From the NCBI RefSeq assembly GCF_913777995.1, contig NZ_CAJYVE010000010.1:310001-374000 (forward strand): a stretch of 64,000 nt of DNA. The letters run 5' to 3'. The translations under genes and the position numbers were made by a program. Position 1 is the stretch's first letter. Every line of letters starts with the position of its first letter. The notes under the pieces were generated by a model that did not search any database, was not told where the DNA came from, and saw only the letters and a list, made by a program, of their open reading frames with translations. Origin of the DNA: an uncultured Pseudomonas sp. (GTDB lineage: Bacteria; Pseudomonadota; Gammaproteobacteria; Pseudomonadales; Pseudomonadaceae). Shown in pieces: positions 1 to 9,778 of this stretch.

Positions 1-574
1 TGGTGTCCAGTACTTCCTTGACCATTTCCGGATCGAGAGCCGAGGTCGGCTCGTCGAACAGCATGATCTTGGGCTTCATGCACAGGGCGCGGGCGATCGC
101 CACACGCTGCTGCTGGCCACCGGACAGCTGGCCTGGATACTTGTTGGCCTGCTCCGGAATACGCACGCGCTGCAGGTAGTGCATGGCGATCTCTTCGGCC
201 TGCTTCTTCGGCATCTTGCGCACCCACATCGGAGCCAGGGTGCAGTTCTGCAGAATGGTCAGGTGCGGGAACAGGTTGAAGTGCTGGAACACCATGCCCA
301 CCTCGCGGCGGATGGTCTCGATCTGCCGCAGGTCGGAGGTCAGCTCCGTCCCGTCGACGATGATCCGACCCTGCTGGTGCTCTTCCAGGCGGTTGATGCA
401 GCGAATGGTGGTCGACTTGCCCGAGCCGGACGGCCCGCACAACACGATACGCTCGCCCTGACGGACGTTCAGGTTGATGTCCTTGAGCACATGGAACTGG
501 CCGTACCACTTGTGGACACCTTCCAGGCGAATCATGCCTTCAGGGCCCAGAGGCTTTTTGACTGCTTCACTCAT
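1..574 (-). CDS. aapP: General L-amino acid ABC transporter ATP-binding protein AapP (3' end outside window)
   Basis: ATPase subunit that powers uptake of L-amino acids by the AapJQMP importer on the cytoplasmic face of the inner membrane. The first 191 residues are present and the C-terminus lies beyond position 1. Visible motifs are Walker [10 protein letters not shown] (residues 47-55), the Q-loop in VFQHFN (about 97), the ABC signature LSGGQ (150-154) and Walker B MLFDEP (171-176). The ATG at 574 has an AGGAG ribosome site just upstream, and the gene starts 10 bases after the end of aapM, so it is the last gene of the operon seen here. The family call (polar amino-acid ABC ATPase) is secure; the Aap name rests on the operon structure and the sizes of the two permeases. 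Confidence 0.93.
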   Translation of the reverse strand, partial: MSEAVKKPLGPEGMIRLEGVHKWYGQFHVLKDINLNVRQGERIVLCGPSGSGKSTTIRCINRLEEHQQGRIIVDGTELTSDLRQIETIRREVGMVFQHFNLFPHLTILQNCTLAPMWVRKMPKKQAEEIAMHYLQRVRIPEQANKYPGQLSGGQQQRVAIARALCMKPKIMLFDEPTSALDPEMVKEVLDT

Positions 575-584
575 CACGAAACTC

Positions 585-1682
585 CTAACGCTTGTGGCCA
601 GTGTCCAGCTTGCGCTCCAGATGCATGGAGTAGCGGGACATACCGAAACAGAAAATCCAGAACACCAGGGCCGCGAAGACATAGCCTTCGGTGGCCATGC
701 CCAGCCAGGTCGGGTCGGCCGCAGCCTGCTTGACGCTGTTGAGCAGGTCGAACAGGCCGATGATGATCACCAGGCTGGTGTCCTTGAACAGGGCGATGAA
801 GGTGTTGACGATGCCGGGAATGACCAGCTTCAGGGCTTGCGGCAGGATCACCAGGCCCATGGCACGCCAGTAGCCCAGGCCCATGGCCGCAGCGGCCTCG
901 TACTGGCCCTTGGGAATGGCCTGCATGCCACCGCGCACCACCTCGGCGATGTACGCCGACTGGAACAGGATCACGCCGATCAGCGCCCGCAGCAGCTTGT
1001 CGAAGTTCATGCCCTCAGGCAGGAACAGCGGCAGCATCACCGAAGACATGAACAGTACGGTGATCAGCGGCACGCCACGCCAGAACTCGATGAAGGTCAC
1101 GCAGACCACCTTCACCGCCGGCATGTTCGAACGCCGCCCCAGCGCCAGCAGAATACCCAACGGCAAGGCACCGACGATGCCCACGGTGGCGATCACCAGG
1201 GTCAGCATCAGGCCGCCCCACTGGCTGGTCGCCACGGGGGTCAGGCCGAAGGCGCCGCCACGCAGCAGGTAGAAGGCGATGATCGGATAAGCCACCAGGA
1301 ACACCAGGCCGTAGGCCAGCTTGCGCGGCATGGCCTTGATGAACAGCGGGGCGACGCCGACGATGGCCAGGATCACGGTCAGGTCGACGCGCCAGCGTTG
1401 TTCGCTGGGGAAGTAGCCGTACATGAACTGGCCGAAACGCTGCTCGATGAACACCCAGCAGGCGCCAGCCTTGGTGCAGTCGGCGCGGGTGGTGCCGCTC
1501 CAGTTCGCATCCAGGATGGCCCAGCTGATCAGTGGCGGTACGATCAGCCACACCAGATACAGCGAGAACAGCGTCAGCAGGGTGTTGAACCAGCTCGAGA
1601 ACAGGTTCGAGCGCATCCAGCCGACCACGCCGACGGTGGTCTTGGGCGGCGCCAGGTTGGGTTTGAAGATATGTGTGCTCAT
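585..1682 (-). CDS. aapM: General L-amino acid ABC transporter permease AapM
   Basis: Inner-membrane permease of the AapJQMP importer, 365 residues. It begins with a cytoplasmic stretch and a first hydrophobic helix (about 35-55), followed by a loop containing two Cys (CTKAGAC), then two further helices before the HisM-type permease core. The EAA coupling loop that contacts the ATPase starts near residue 259 (QYEAAAAMGLGYWRAMG) and ends in ILPQALKLVIP. The length is well above the roughly 220-240 residues of ordinary polar amino-acid permeases; such extra N-terminal helices are typical of AapM/BztC proteins. It lies 10 bases after aapQ and 10 before aapP. Confidence 0.93.
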   Translation of the reverse strand: MSTHIFKPNLAPPKTTVGVVGWMRSNLFSSWFNTLLTLFSLYLVWLIVPPLISWAILDANWSGTTRADCTKAGACWVFIEQRFGQFMYGYFPSEQRWRVDLTVILAIVGVAPLFIKAMPRKLAYGLVFLVAYPIIAFYLLRGGAFGLTPVATSQWGGLMLTLVIATVGIVGALPLGILLALGRRSNMPAVKVVCVTFIEFWRGVPLITVLFMSSVMLPLFLPEGMNFDKLLRALIGVILFQSAYIAEVVRGGMQAIPKGQYEAAAAMGLGYWRAMGLVILPQALKLVIPGIVNTFIALFKDTSLVIIIGLFDLLNSVKQAAADPTWLGMATEGYVFAALVFWIFCFGMSRYSMHLERKLDTGHKR

Positions 1683-1692
1683 GCGCGTTTCC

Positions 1693-2874
1693 TCACCGCT
1701 CGATCAGCGCAATGCGCTTGTTGTACCAGTTCATCAGCAGGGAGATGCTGATGCTGATTGCCAGGTACACGCTCATGGTGATGGCAATGACCTCGATGGC
1801 CTGACCGGTCTGGTTGAGTACGGTACCGGCGAACAGCGAGACCATCTCGGGGTAGCCGATACCGGCCGCCAGCGAAGAGTTCTTCACCAGGTTCAGGTAC
1901 TGGCTGGTCAGCGGCGGAATGATCACCCGCAGGGCCTGGGGAATGATCACCTTGCGCAGCGTCGGGCCGGGGCGCAGGCCCAGCGAACGGGCCGCTTCGG
2001 TCTGGCCATGGCTGACCGACTTGATACCCGAGCGTACGATCTCGGCGATGAACGCCGCGGTGTAGACGGTCAGGGCCAGGGTCAGGGCCAGCAGCTCGGG
2101 AATCAGCACCCAGCCGCCAACGAAGTTGAAGCCACGCAGCTCGGGCATTTCCCAGTGCACGGGAACGCCGAACAGCGCCATGCTCAGGCCGGGAACCACG
2201 ATCAGGATGGCCAGGCTGGCCCAGAACTTGTGGAAAGGTTCGCCGGTGAGTTCGAAGCGTTTGTTGGCCCAGCGGTTCATGAACACAGTGGCGACGATGG
2301 CCACCAGTACGCTGACCAGGAAGGGGGTCAGGCCTTCGGCGGCCAGCGCCTTGGGCATGTTCAGGCCGCGGCTGCTGACGTAGAACATGTCGAAGTAGCC
2401 ATGCGCAGCGCGCGGACCCGGCAGGGTCAGGAACACCGCGAAGTACCAGAACAGGATCTGCAGCAACGGCGGAATGTTACGGAAGACTTCGACATAGACA
2501 GTCGCCAGCTTGTTGACCATCCAGTTGGACGACAGACGTGCGATACCGATGATGAAGCCCAGCAGAGTCGCCAGGACGATGCCGATGAAAGACACCAGCA
2601 AGGTATTGAGCAGGCCGATCAGGAAGACCCGGGCGTAGCTGTCCGCCTCGGTGTAGTCGATCAGGTGCTGGGCAATACCGAAGCCTGCGCTGCGATCCAG
2701 GAAACCGAAGCCGGAAGTGATTCCGCGGTGCTCCAGGTTGTTCTGAGTGTTATCGAACAGGAACCAGCCCAGGGAGACCACCGCCACGACGGTGATGATC
2801 TGGAATAGCCAGGCGCGCACTTTGGGGTCGCTCAGGGTGAGCCTTTGCTTGGGTGCGTCGATGTTGTTTTGCAT
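1693..2874 (-). CDS. aapQ: General L-amino acid ABC transporter permease AapQ
   Basis: Second inner-membrane permease of the Aap amino-acid importer, 393 residues. The permease core carries the EAA loop at residues 290-322 (TEAARSLGLRPGPTLRKV followed by IIPQALRVIIPP) that docks the ATPase AapP. A large periplasmic insertion around residues 45-90 and the GFLDRSAGF motif distinguish AapQ/BztB from short HisQ-type permeases. It is the second gene of the operon, 73 bases after aapJ, and that gap contains a GC-rich hairpin. Heterodimer formation with AapM is family knowledge. Confidence 0.93.
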   Translation of the reverse strand: MQNNIDAPKQRLTLSDPKVRAWLFQIITVVAVVSLGWFLFDNTQNNLEHRGITSGFGFLDRSAGFGIAQHLIDYTEADSYARVFLIGLLNTLLVSFIGIVLATLLGFIIGIARLSSNWMVNKLATVYVEVFRNIPPLLQILFWYFAVFLTLPGPRAAHGYFDMFYVSSRGLNMPKALAAEGLTPFLVSVLVAIVATVFMNRWANKRFELTGEPFHKFWASLAILIVVPGLSMALFGVPVHWEMPELRGFNFVGGWVLIPELLALTLALTVYTAAFIAEIVRSGIKSVSHGQTEAARSLGLRPGPTLRKVIIPQALRVIIPPLTSQYLNLVKNSSLAAGIGYPEMVSLFAGTVLNQTGQAIEVIAITMSVYLAISISISLLMNWYNKRIALIER

Positions 2875-2908
2875 GAAATGCCCCGGAAGAGATGGAACAG
2901 TACAGAAC

Positions 2909-2936
2909 GCCCGGCGGCCTGTTCAGGCGGCCGGGC
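2909..2936. terminator. GC-rich hairpin between aapJ and aapQ
   Basis: Two 12-base arms (2909-2920 and 2925-2936) with one internal mismatch close on a 4-base loop. No T-run follows on either strand. In binding-protein operons such hairpins often attenuate transcription or protect the upstream mRNA, so that the periplasmic protein (aapJ) is made in excess of the membrane subunits. That role is inference. Confidence 0.55.
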
Positions 2937-2947
2937 GCAGGGTCATA

Positions 2948-3976
2948 TCAGCGGATTGGTGGAGCGTACTGGATGCCACCCTTGTTCCACAGGGCGTTCA
3001 GGCCACGCTTGATCTTCAGAGGGGTGTTCTCGCCCAGGTTGCGCTCGAACACTTCACCGTAGTTACCGACCTGCTTGACGATCTTGACGACCCAGTCCTT
3101 CGGCAGCTTCAGGTCCTTGCCGTACTCACCGTCGGCACCCAGCATACGGGCGACGTCAGGGTTCTTGGTGCTCTTGGCTTCGGCTTCGACGTTCTTCGAA
3201 GTGATGCCGGCTTCTTCGGCGTTGAGCATGGCGAACAGGGTCCACTTGACGATGGAGAACCACTCTTCGTCGCCTTTACGCACGACCGGGCCCAGAGGCT
3301 CCTTGGAGATCACTTCCGGCAGAACGATGTAGGAGTCAGGGCTGGCCAGCTTGCTGCGCTGTGCGTACAGCTGCGACTGGTCGGAGGTCAGTACGTCGCA
3401 ACGGCCGCTTTCCAGCGACTTGGCGCTTTCATCGGAGGTGTCGAAGGTGATGGGGGTGTACTTCAGGCCGTTGGCGCGGAAGTAGTCGGAGACGTTCAGC
3501 TCGGTGGTGGTACCGGCCTGGATGCAGATGGTGGCGCCGTCCAGTTCCTTGGCGCTCTTCACGCCCAGCTTGTTGTTCACCAGGAAGCCGATGCCGTCGT
3601 AGTAGGTCACGCCAGCGAAGACCAGGCCCATGCCCGAGTCACGCGAGCTGGTCCAGGTGGTGTTGCGCGACAGCACGTCGATCTCGCCGGACTGCAGGGC
3701 GGTGAAGCGCTCCTTGGCGTTCAGCTGGCTGAACTTGACCTTGGTGGCGTCGCCGAATACGGCAGCGGCCACGGCGCGGCAGACGTCCGCGTCGATACCG
3801 GTGATGGTGCCCTTGGCATCCGGAACGGAGAAACCTGGCAGACCGTCACTGACGCCGCACTGTACGAAGCCCTTCTTCTGTACGGCATCCAGGGTCGCGC
3901 CGGCATTGGCCACACCAGTTACGCCCAGTGCGGCTACAGCGGTCACTACAGCCAGGGTGGATTTCAACATCTTCAT
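2948..3976 (-). CDS. aapJ: General L-amino acid ABC transporter substrate-binding protein AapJ
   Basis: Periplasmic amino-acid-binding protein of the AapJQMP importer, 342 residues. It has a clear signal peptide ending ...GVANA before GATLDAVQKKG, followed by a bilobal SBP_bac_3 fold. Typical landmarks are the early CGVSDGLPGFS, the Arg/Asp ligand region NTTWTSSRDSGMG (about residue 105) and ATICIQAGTTTELN. The start at 3976 is supported by GGAGG (3984-3988); an overlapping out-of-frame ATG at 3980 is ignored. It heads the operon, and a candidate sigma-54 promoter lies about 310 bases upstream. Confidence 0.95.
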   Translation of the reverse strand: MKMLKSTLAVVTAVAALGVTGVANAGATLDAVQKKGFVQCGVSDGLPGFSVPDAKGTITGIDADVCRAVAAAVFGDATKVKFSQLNAKERFTALQSGEIDVLSRNTTWTSSRDSGMGLVFAGVTYYDGIGFLVNNKLGVKSAKELDGATICIQAGTTTELNVSDYFRANGLKYTPITFDTSDESAKSLESGRCDVLTSDQSQLYAQRSKLASPDSYIVLPEVISKEPLGPVVRKGDEEWFSIVKWTLFAMLNAEEAGITSKNVEAEAKSTKNPDVARMLGADGEYGKDLKLPKDWVVKIVKQVGNYGEVFERNLGENTPLKIKRGLNALWNKGGIQYAPPIR

Positions 3977-5119
<1,143 letters not shown>

Positions 5120-5123
5120 CAGC

Positions 5124-5158
5124 ACAGGCTGTCTGGACCGTTTCGCCAGGCAGCCTGT
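5124..5158 (+). terminator. Hairpin after the carboxylesterase gene
   Basis: 13-base arms at 5124-5136 and 5146-5158 (one mismatch) begin 5 bases after the stop codon. There is no following T-run, so it may act as an mRNA 3' end or Rho-assisted terminator. Confidence 0.45.
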
Positions 5159-5244
5159 AGCCAGGTTTGCATGCCACTACGCCGAGCCAGCAACTTGCTT
5201 TACACTGCTGGGCGTACATTCCTTGACCAATTGACGAGAAGACC

Positions 5245-6729
5245 GTGCTCAAAGCACTCAAGAAGATGTTCGGAAAAAGCGCCGCCGAGCCATTCGAGCC
5301 TGCTCCGACAACATCCGCCGCCGTGATCCGCGAAGACCGCCCTGCCCCGCCAGCCGCCCCTGAAGCGCCAGTGGCGAAGGCCAGCGAGCCCGAACGCCCG
5401 CGTGCGCCCAGGGCCGAGAAAGCGGCCAAGACCGAAAGAACCGAGAAAGCCAGGAGCGACAAACCGGCGCAGCCCAACCCGCGCCGTGAGCGGTCACCCA
5501 AGCCTGTAGACACCTGGAAGCTCGAGGACTTCGTCGTCGAGCCACAGGAAGGCAAGACCCGTTTCCACGACTTCAAGCTCGCCCCCGAGCTGATGCACGC
5601 CATCCACGACCTCGGCTTCCCGTATTGCACACCGATCCAGGCCGGCGTACTGGGCTACACCCTCAAGGGCCAGGACGCCATCGGTCGCGCCCAGACCGGC
5701 ACCGGCAAGACCGCCGCGTTCCTCATCTCCACCATCACCCAGCTGCTGCAGACCCCGCCCCCGGCGGAACGCTACATGGGTGAGCCGCGAGCACTGATCA
5801 TCGCGCCTACCCGCGAGCTGGTGGTACAGATCGCCAAGGACGCCGAAGCGCTGACCCGCTACACCGGGCTGAATGTCATGACCTTCGTCGGCGGCATGGA
5901 GTTCGACAAGCAACTCAAACAGCTCGAAGCCCGCTTCTGCGACATCCTGGTCGCCACGCCAGGCCGCCTGCTGGATTTCAACCAGCGCGGCGAAGTGCAC
6001 CTGGACATGGTCGAGGTCATGGTGCTGGACGAAGCCGACCGCATGCTCGACATGGGCTTCATCCCGCAGGTGCGCCAGATCATCCGCCAGACCCCTTACA
6101 AGGGCGAACGCCAGACCCTGCTGTTCTCTGCCACATTCACCGACGACGTGATGAACCTGGCACGCCAGTGGACCGTCGAGCCGGCCATCGTCGAGATCGA
6201 AGCCGAAGGCGTGGCCAACAAGAACGTCGAGCAGCATGTATATGCCGTGGCCTCGGCCGACAAGTACAAGCTGCTGTACAACCTGGTCAACGACAATGGC
6301 TGGGAGCGGGTCATGGTCTTCGCCAATCGCAAGGACGAAGTACGGCGCATCGAAGAGCGTCTGGTACGCGACGGCGTGAATGCCGCGCAATTGTCCGGCG
6401 ACGTGCCGCAGCACAAGCGTATCAAGACCCTGGAAGGCTTCCGGGAAGGCAAGATCCGCGTGCTGGTGGCCACCGACGTGGCCGGTCGCGGCATCCATAT
6501 CGACGGCATCAGCCATGTGATCAATTTCACCCTGCCCGAAGTGCCCGACGATTACGTGCACCGAATCGGCCGTACCGGCCGTGCGGGCGCCGATGGCGTG
6601 TCGATCAGCTTTGCCGGCGAAGACGACTCCTACCAGTTGCCAGCCATCGAAGAGAAGCTGGGGCGCAAGATCAGCTGCGAGATGCCACCCACCGAACTGC
6701 TGCGCCCAGTGGTACGCCAGCGCTCCTGA
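5245..6729 (+). CDS. rhlB: DEAD-box ATP-dependent RNA helicase, RhlB type
   Basis: RNA helicase that unwinds structured RNA with ATP; RhlB proteins work in mRNA turnover. It has 494 residues. Residues 1-95 are a low-complexity Ala/Pro/Glu/Lys/Arg tail, an extension typical of Pseudomonas RhlB. The helicase core follows: Q motif (GFPYCTPIQ), motif I AQTGTGKT (149-156), PTRELV, DEAD (262-265), SAT (295-297), and [10 protein letters not shown] in domain 2. The start is a GTG at 5245 behind GACGAGAAGA. The paralogue assignment (RhlB rather than RhlE or SrmB) rests on the [12 protein letters not shown]-terminus and overall layout, and is less certain than the family. Confidence 0.88.
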   Translation: MLKALKKMFGKSAAEPFEPAPTTSAAVIREDRPAPPAAPEAPVAKASEPERPRAPRAEKAAKTERTEKARSDKPAQPNPRRERSPKPVDTWKLEDFVVEPQEGKTRFHDFKLAPELMHAIHDLGFPYCTPIQAGVLGYTLKGQDAIGRAQTGTGKTAAFLISTITQLLQTPPPAERYMGEPRALIIAPTRELVVQIAKDAEALTRYTGLNVMTFVGGMEFDKQLKQLEARFCDILVATPGRLLDFNQRGEVHLDMVEVMVLDEADRMLDMGFIPQVRQIIRQTPYKGERQTLLFSATFTDDVMNLARQWTVEPAIVEIEAEGVANKNVEQHVYAVASADKYKLLYNLVNDNGWERVMVFANRKDEVRRIEERLVRDGVNAAQLSGDVPQHKRIKTLEGFREGKIRVLVATDVAGRGIHIDGISHVINFTLPEVPDDYVHRIGRTGRAGADGVSISFAGEDDSYQLPAIEEKLGRKISCEMPPTELLRPVVRQRS

Positions 6730-6838
6730 GCGGAATGGGAATGGGCCGGCAGGACCGGCCTATTCGCGGTTGACGCCGCTTGCCGAGCCACGCAACGCCA
6801 GACCGAACGCACAGGCTTCAGCCAGATGCCTGGCGAGG

Positions 6839-7288
6839 CTATTCCCAGCGCTTGGCGGCCTGCTGGTCGCTGGCGCGGCCGTCGACCCAGCGCGGGCCGG
6901 CAGGGGTGTCTTCGCGCTTCCAGAAGGGCGCGCGGGTCTTCAGGTAATCCATGATGAACTCACAGGCCTCGAAGGCAGCGCCGCGATGTGCGCTGGTCAC
7001 GCCGACGAAGACGATGGGCTCGCCAGGCTCCAGCTGGCCGACGCGGTGCAGCACCTCGACCCCCAGCAACGGCCAGCGCTCACGCGCTTGCTCGACGATC
7101 TGCCCCAGGGCCTTCTCGGTCATGCCGGGGTAGTGCTCCAGGAACATCCCCGACACCGCATTGCCGTCGTTGAAATCCCGCACATAGCCGACGAAGCTGA
7201 CCACCGCCCCGACGCCACGGTTGGCGGCGTGCAGCGCATTGACCTCGGCACCGGCGTCGAACGGCGCCTGCTGCACCCTCACGACCAT
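6839..7288 (-). CDS. moaE: Molybdopterin synthase catalytic subunit MoaE
   Basis: Large subunit of molybdopterin synthase, which inserts two sulfurs carried by MoaD into precursor Z (cPMP). The protein has 149 residues, the normal MoaE size. The typical C-terminal block is present: VTSAHRGAAFEACEFIMDYL followed by KTRAPFWKRE, which holds the catalytic Lys residues. The ATG at 7288 is used because the protein then begins MVVRVQQAPFDAG, as MoaE proteins do; the frame remains open further upstream but there overlaps moaD. It starts 2 bases after the moaD stop in the moaC-moaD-moaE operon. Confidence 0.94.
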   Translation of the reverse strand: MVVRVQQAPFDAGAEVNALHAANRGVGAVVSFVGYVRDFNDGNAVSGMFLEHYPGMTEKALGQIVEQARERWPLLGVEVLHRVGQLEPGEPIVFVGVTSAHRGAAFEACEFIMDYLKTRAPFWKREDTPAGPRWVDGRASDQQAAKRWE

Positions 7289-7290
7289 GC

Positions 7291-7536
7291 TCAGCCTCCG
7301 GTCACGGGCGGGAAAAATGCCAGCTCGTCGCCGTCCTGCACGGGCTCGGCCAATGAGCACAGCTCCTGGTTACGCGCGCACATCAGGCCGGGCTCGGCCA
7401 GCACCTGCCAGGCAGCGCCGCGTGCCAGCAGGTGTTCGCGCACCTCGGCGAGGCTGGCGAAAGAGGCAGCCAGCTCTTCGCTATCGAGTCCCAGCGCTTC
7501 ACGGTAACGAGCGAAATACTGCACGGTAAGGCTCAT
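7291..7536 (-). CDS. moaD: Molybdopterin synthase sulfur carrier subunit MoaD
   Basis: Small ubiquitin-like sulfur carrier of molybdopterin synthase, 81 residues. It ends in the diagnostic Gly-Gly (PPVTGG), whose terminal carboxylate is adenylated and thiocarboxylated. The start ATG at 7536 overlaps the moaC stop (ATGA), showing translational coupling, and the stop lies 2 bases before moaE. The gene is embedded in another open frame and is easily missed. Confidence 0.94.
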   Translation of the reverse strand: MSLTVQYFARYREALGLDSEELAASFASLAEVREHLLARGAAWQVLAEPGLMCARNQELCSLAEPVQDGDELAFFPPVTGG

Positions 7537-8024
7537 GCCTGGGACTCCTGACCGGCGATGAAGTGGCCGCTCTTGCCGCCGAGCTTTTCCAGCAGTTGCA
7601 CCGCTTCGATGACCATGCCGCGGTCCACCGCCTTGCACATGTCGTAGATCGTCAGGGCCGCGACGCTGGCGGCGGTCAGCGCTTCCATTTCCACACCGGT
7701 CTGCCCGGCCAGCTTGCAGCGGCTGGTGATCAGCACCGCGTCGTCGCCATCGGCGCGCAGCTCGACTTTGACGCCGGTGAGCATCAGCGGATGACAAAGG
7801 GGGATCAGGTCACTGGTTTTCTTCGCCGCCTGGATGCCGGCGATGCGCGCCACGGCGAATACGTCGCCCTTGGGGTGGCCACCGGCGACGATCATCTGCA
7901 GGGTGGCGGGCAGCATGCGCACACGCGCCTGGGCGACCGCTTCGCGGAAGGTCACGGCCTTGTCGGTGACGTCGACCATGTTGGCATGGCCTTGGGAATC
8001 GAGATGAGTCAGCACAGCCTTCAC
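7533..8024 (-). CDS. moaC: Cyclic pyranopterin monophosphate synthase MoaC
   Basis: Catalyses, after MoaA, formation of cyclic pyranopterin monophosphate, the first molybdenum-cofactor intermediate. The protein has 163 residues, normal for MoaC. Conserved blocks are [11 protein letters not shown] (12-22), [13 protein letters not shown] (about 70-82) and [20 protein letters not shown] with the following CKAVDRG. It heads moaC-moaD-moaE; moaA is not in the window. A GC-rich repeat lies between this gene and the upstream PhoH-type gene. Confidence 0.95.
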   Translation of the reverse strand: MKAVLTHLDSQGHANMVDVTDKAVTFREAVAQARVRMLPATLQMIVAGGHPKGDVFAVARIAGIQAAKKTSDLIPLCHPLMLTGVKVELRADGDDAVLITSRCKLAGQTGVEMEALTAASVAALTIYDMCKAVDRGMVIEAVQLLEKLGGKSGHFIAGQESQA

Positions 8025-8050
8025 TCCGGAACAGGAGTGAGGATTGTAGG

Positions 8051-8122
8051 CAAGCGACGAGCGACAAGCTACCAGCCGCAGGCCGGACGGTAAGGCTCCG
8101 GCCTGCGGCTTGCCGCTTACAG
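8051..8122. repeat. BIME-like inverted repeat, copy 1
   Basis: A perfect 14-base inverted repeat (8074-8087 and 8097-8110) sits inside flanking AAGCGACNAGCG and CTTGCCGCTT segments. The same AGCGACAAGCT and GCGGCTTGCCGCTT words occur in copy 2 at 14194-14281, so this is a dispersed extragenic palindromic element. It overlaps the last codons of the PhoH-type gene and lies before moaC, where it may serve as a transcript end. Confidence 0.6.
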
Positions 8123-9511
8123 GTGGCTCTCGGCGTATTCGGCGAGAATGGAACGTGGCACGCCCTGAAGGGTGATGTGCACGCCGTTGGGGAAGTCCTT
8201 GAAGCGCTCCGTCATGTAGGTCAGCCCCGAACTGGTGGCCGACAGGTAGGGGGTGTCGATCTGCGCCAGGTTACCCAGGCACACGACCTTCGAGCCCGCA
8301 CCGGCGCGGGTGATGATGGTCTTGATCTGGTGCGGCGTGAGGTTCTGGCATTCGTCGATCAGGATCAGGCTCTGCTGGAAGCTGCGCCCGCGGATGTAGT
8401 TGAGGGATTTGAACTGCAGCGGCACCTTGCTGAGGATGTAGTCGACGCTGCCGTGGGTGTTTTCGTCCTCCATGTGCAAGGCTTCGAGGTTGTCGGTGAT
8501 GGCCCCCAGCCAGGGCTCCATCTTCTCGGCCTCGGTACCCGGCAGGAAGCCGATCTCCTGGTCCAGCCCCTGCACGCTGCGGGTGGCGATGATGCGCCGG
8601 TAGCGTTTGGTGACCATGGTCTGCTCGATGGCGGCGGCCAGGGCCAGGATGGTCTTGCCGGAGCCGGCGGCACCGGACAGGTTGACCAGGTGGATATCCG
8701 GGTCGAGCAACGCGAACAGCGCCAGCGCCTGGTGGATATCACGCGGCTTCAGCCCCCACGCCTCCTGATGCAGCAACGGCTCCTGGTGCATGTCGAGAAT
8801 GATCAGCTCGTCGTTGCGCACGCCCTTGACCCAGCCGACGAAGCCCTGTTCATCGATGATGAACTCGTTGATGTGTACCGAAGGCAGGTTCTCGTTGAGC
8901 TGCACCCGGTGCCAGGTACGGCCATGATCCTGGCGGGTGTCGACCTTGTTGACACGCTCCCAGAACGAACCGCTGAGTTCGTGATAACCGCGCGACAGCA
9001 GCGATACGTCATCGACCAGCTGGTCGGTGCTGTAGTCTTCGGCGGCGATGCCACAGGCACGCGCCTTCAGGCGCATGTTGATGTCCTTGGTGACCAGCAC
9101 CACGTCGCGTTCCTTGTTACGCGCATGCAGGTCGATGAGCTGGTTGATGATGATGTTGTCGTTGAGGTGTTCAGGCAGCGGGCTGTTGGGTTCGTCGTGA
9201 CGGCTCATCAGAATCGACAGGTGCCCCTTGAAGATTCCGGTACCGCGGTCGATGGGCACGCCCTTCTCGACATCCTCGGGGCAGGCCTCGCCCAGGGTCT
9301 TGTCGATCAAGCGAATGGCCTGACGGCACTCGGCGGCGACCGAATGCTTGCCATCCTTGAGTTTGTCCAGTTCCTCCAGGACGGTCATGGGAATGGCGAC
9401 GTGGTGTTCTTCGAAGTTCAGCAGGGCATTTGGATCATGGATCAATACATTGGTATCGAGCACGTAAAGGATTGGCTGGTTGTTGGAAGGGCTGCGTCCG
9501 TGGTCATCCAT
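8117..9511 (-). CDS. PhoH family protein with N-terminal PIN domain (YlaK-like)
   Basis: Cytosolic protein of 464 residues fusing a PIN ribonuclease-like domain (about 13-150, beginning [11 protein letters not shown]) to a C-terminal PhoH ATPase domain (about 240-460). The ATPase has Walker A GAAGSGKT (near residue 285), a conserved [20 protein letters not shown] segment and Walker [11 protein letters not shown]. The PIN acidic residues include the D of LDTN and the D of VTKDINMR. Bacterial PIN-PhoH proteins are thought to be RNA-processing ATPase/RNases; the exact substrate is unknown. The ATG at 9511 begins [13 protein letters not shown]. It is transcribed toward moaC but separated by a repeat, so probably monocistronic. 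Confidence 0.9.
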   Translation of the reverse strand: MDDHGRSPSNNQPILYVLDTNVLIHDPNALLNFEEHHVAIPMTVLEELDKLKDGKHSVAAECRQAIRLIDKTLGEACPEDVEKGVPIDRGTGIFKGHLSILMSRHDEPNSPLPEHLNDNIIINQLIDLHARNKERDVVLVTKDINMRLKARACGIAAEDYSTDQLVDDVSLLSRGYHELSGSFWERVNKVDTRQDHGRTWHRVQLNENLPSVHINEFIIDEQGFVGWVKGVRNDELIILDMHQEPLLHQEAWGLKPRDIHQALALFALLDPDIHLVNLSGAAGSGKTILALAAAIEQTMVTKRYRRIIATRSVQGLDQEIGFLPGTEAEKMEPWLGAITDNLEALHMEDENTHGSVDYILSKVPLQFKSLNYIRGRSFQQSLILIDECQNLTPHQIKTIITRAGAGSKVVCLGNLAQIDTPYLSATSSGLTYMTERFKDFPNGVHITLQGVPRSILAEYAESHL

Positions 9512-9541
9512 ACTCGCTCACCTTTGTAGATGCCTGGCGAC

Positions 9542-9562
9542 GCGGGATCGATGCGATCCCGC
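9542..9562. repeat. Perfect short hairpin upstream of the PhoH-type gene
   Basis: GCGGGATCG (9542-9550) and CGATCCCGC (9554-9562) are perfect complements around a 3-base loop. It lies 31 bases upstream of the PhoH-type gene, so within its likely leader or promoter. Function unknown. Confidence 0.5.
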
Positions 9563-9778
9563 GCCACGGGAAGGCCGCCGGGTGCTGTCCTTGCGGCAGG
9601 ACAGCGGGAGCTCAAGATGGGTCTTGTGTGACGCCACCTGTGTTGCAGGTTTCGGCGGTCTGCCTCAGGTAATACCGCAAAACAGATGACAGAAAAAAGC
9701 TCTTTGACAGTTTTTTGAAGTTTATTTCACAGGATGACGAAAAGCCCTTGGCGCGCCCTGCCAAGGCGTTTACATTCG

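Noticed and set aside
8123-9529. A 468-codon plus-strand frame over the PIN-PhoH gene
   Set aside because: Antisense to a gene with Walker motifs and a PIN domain.
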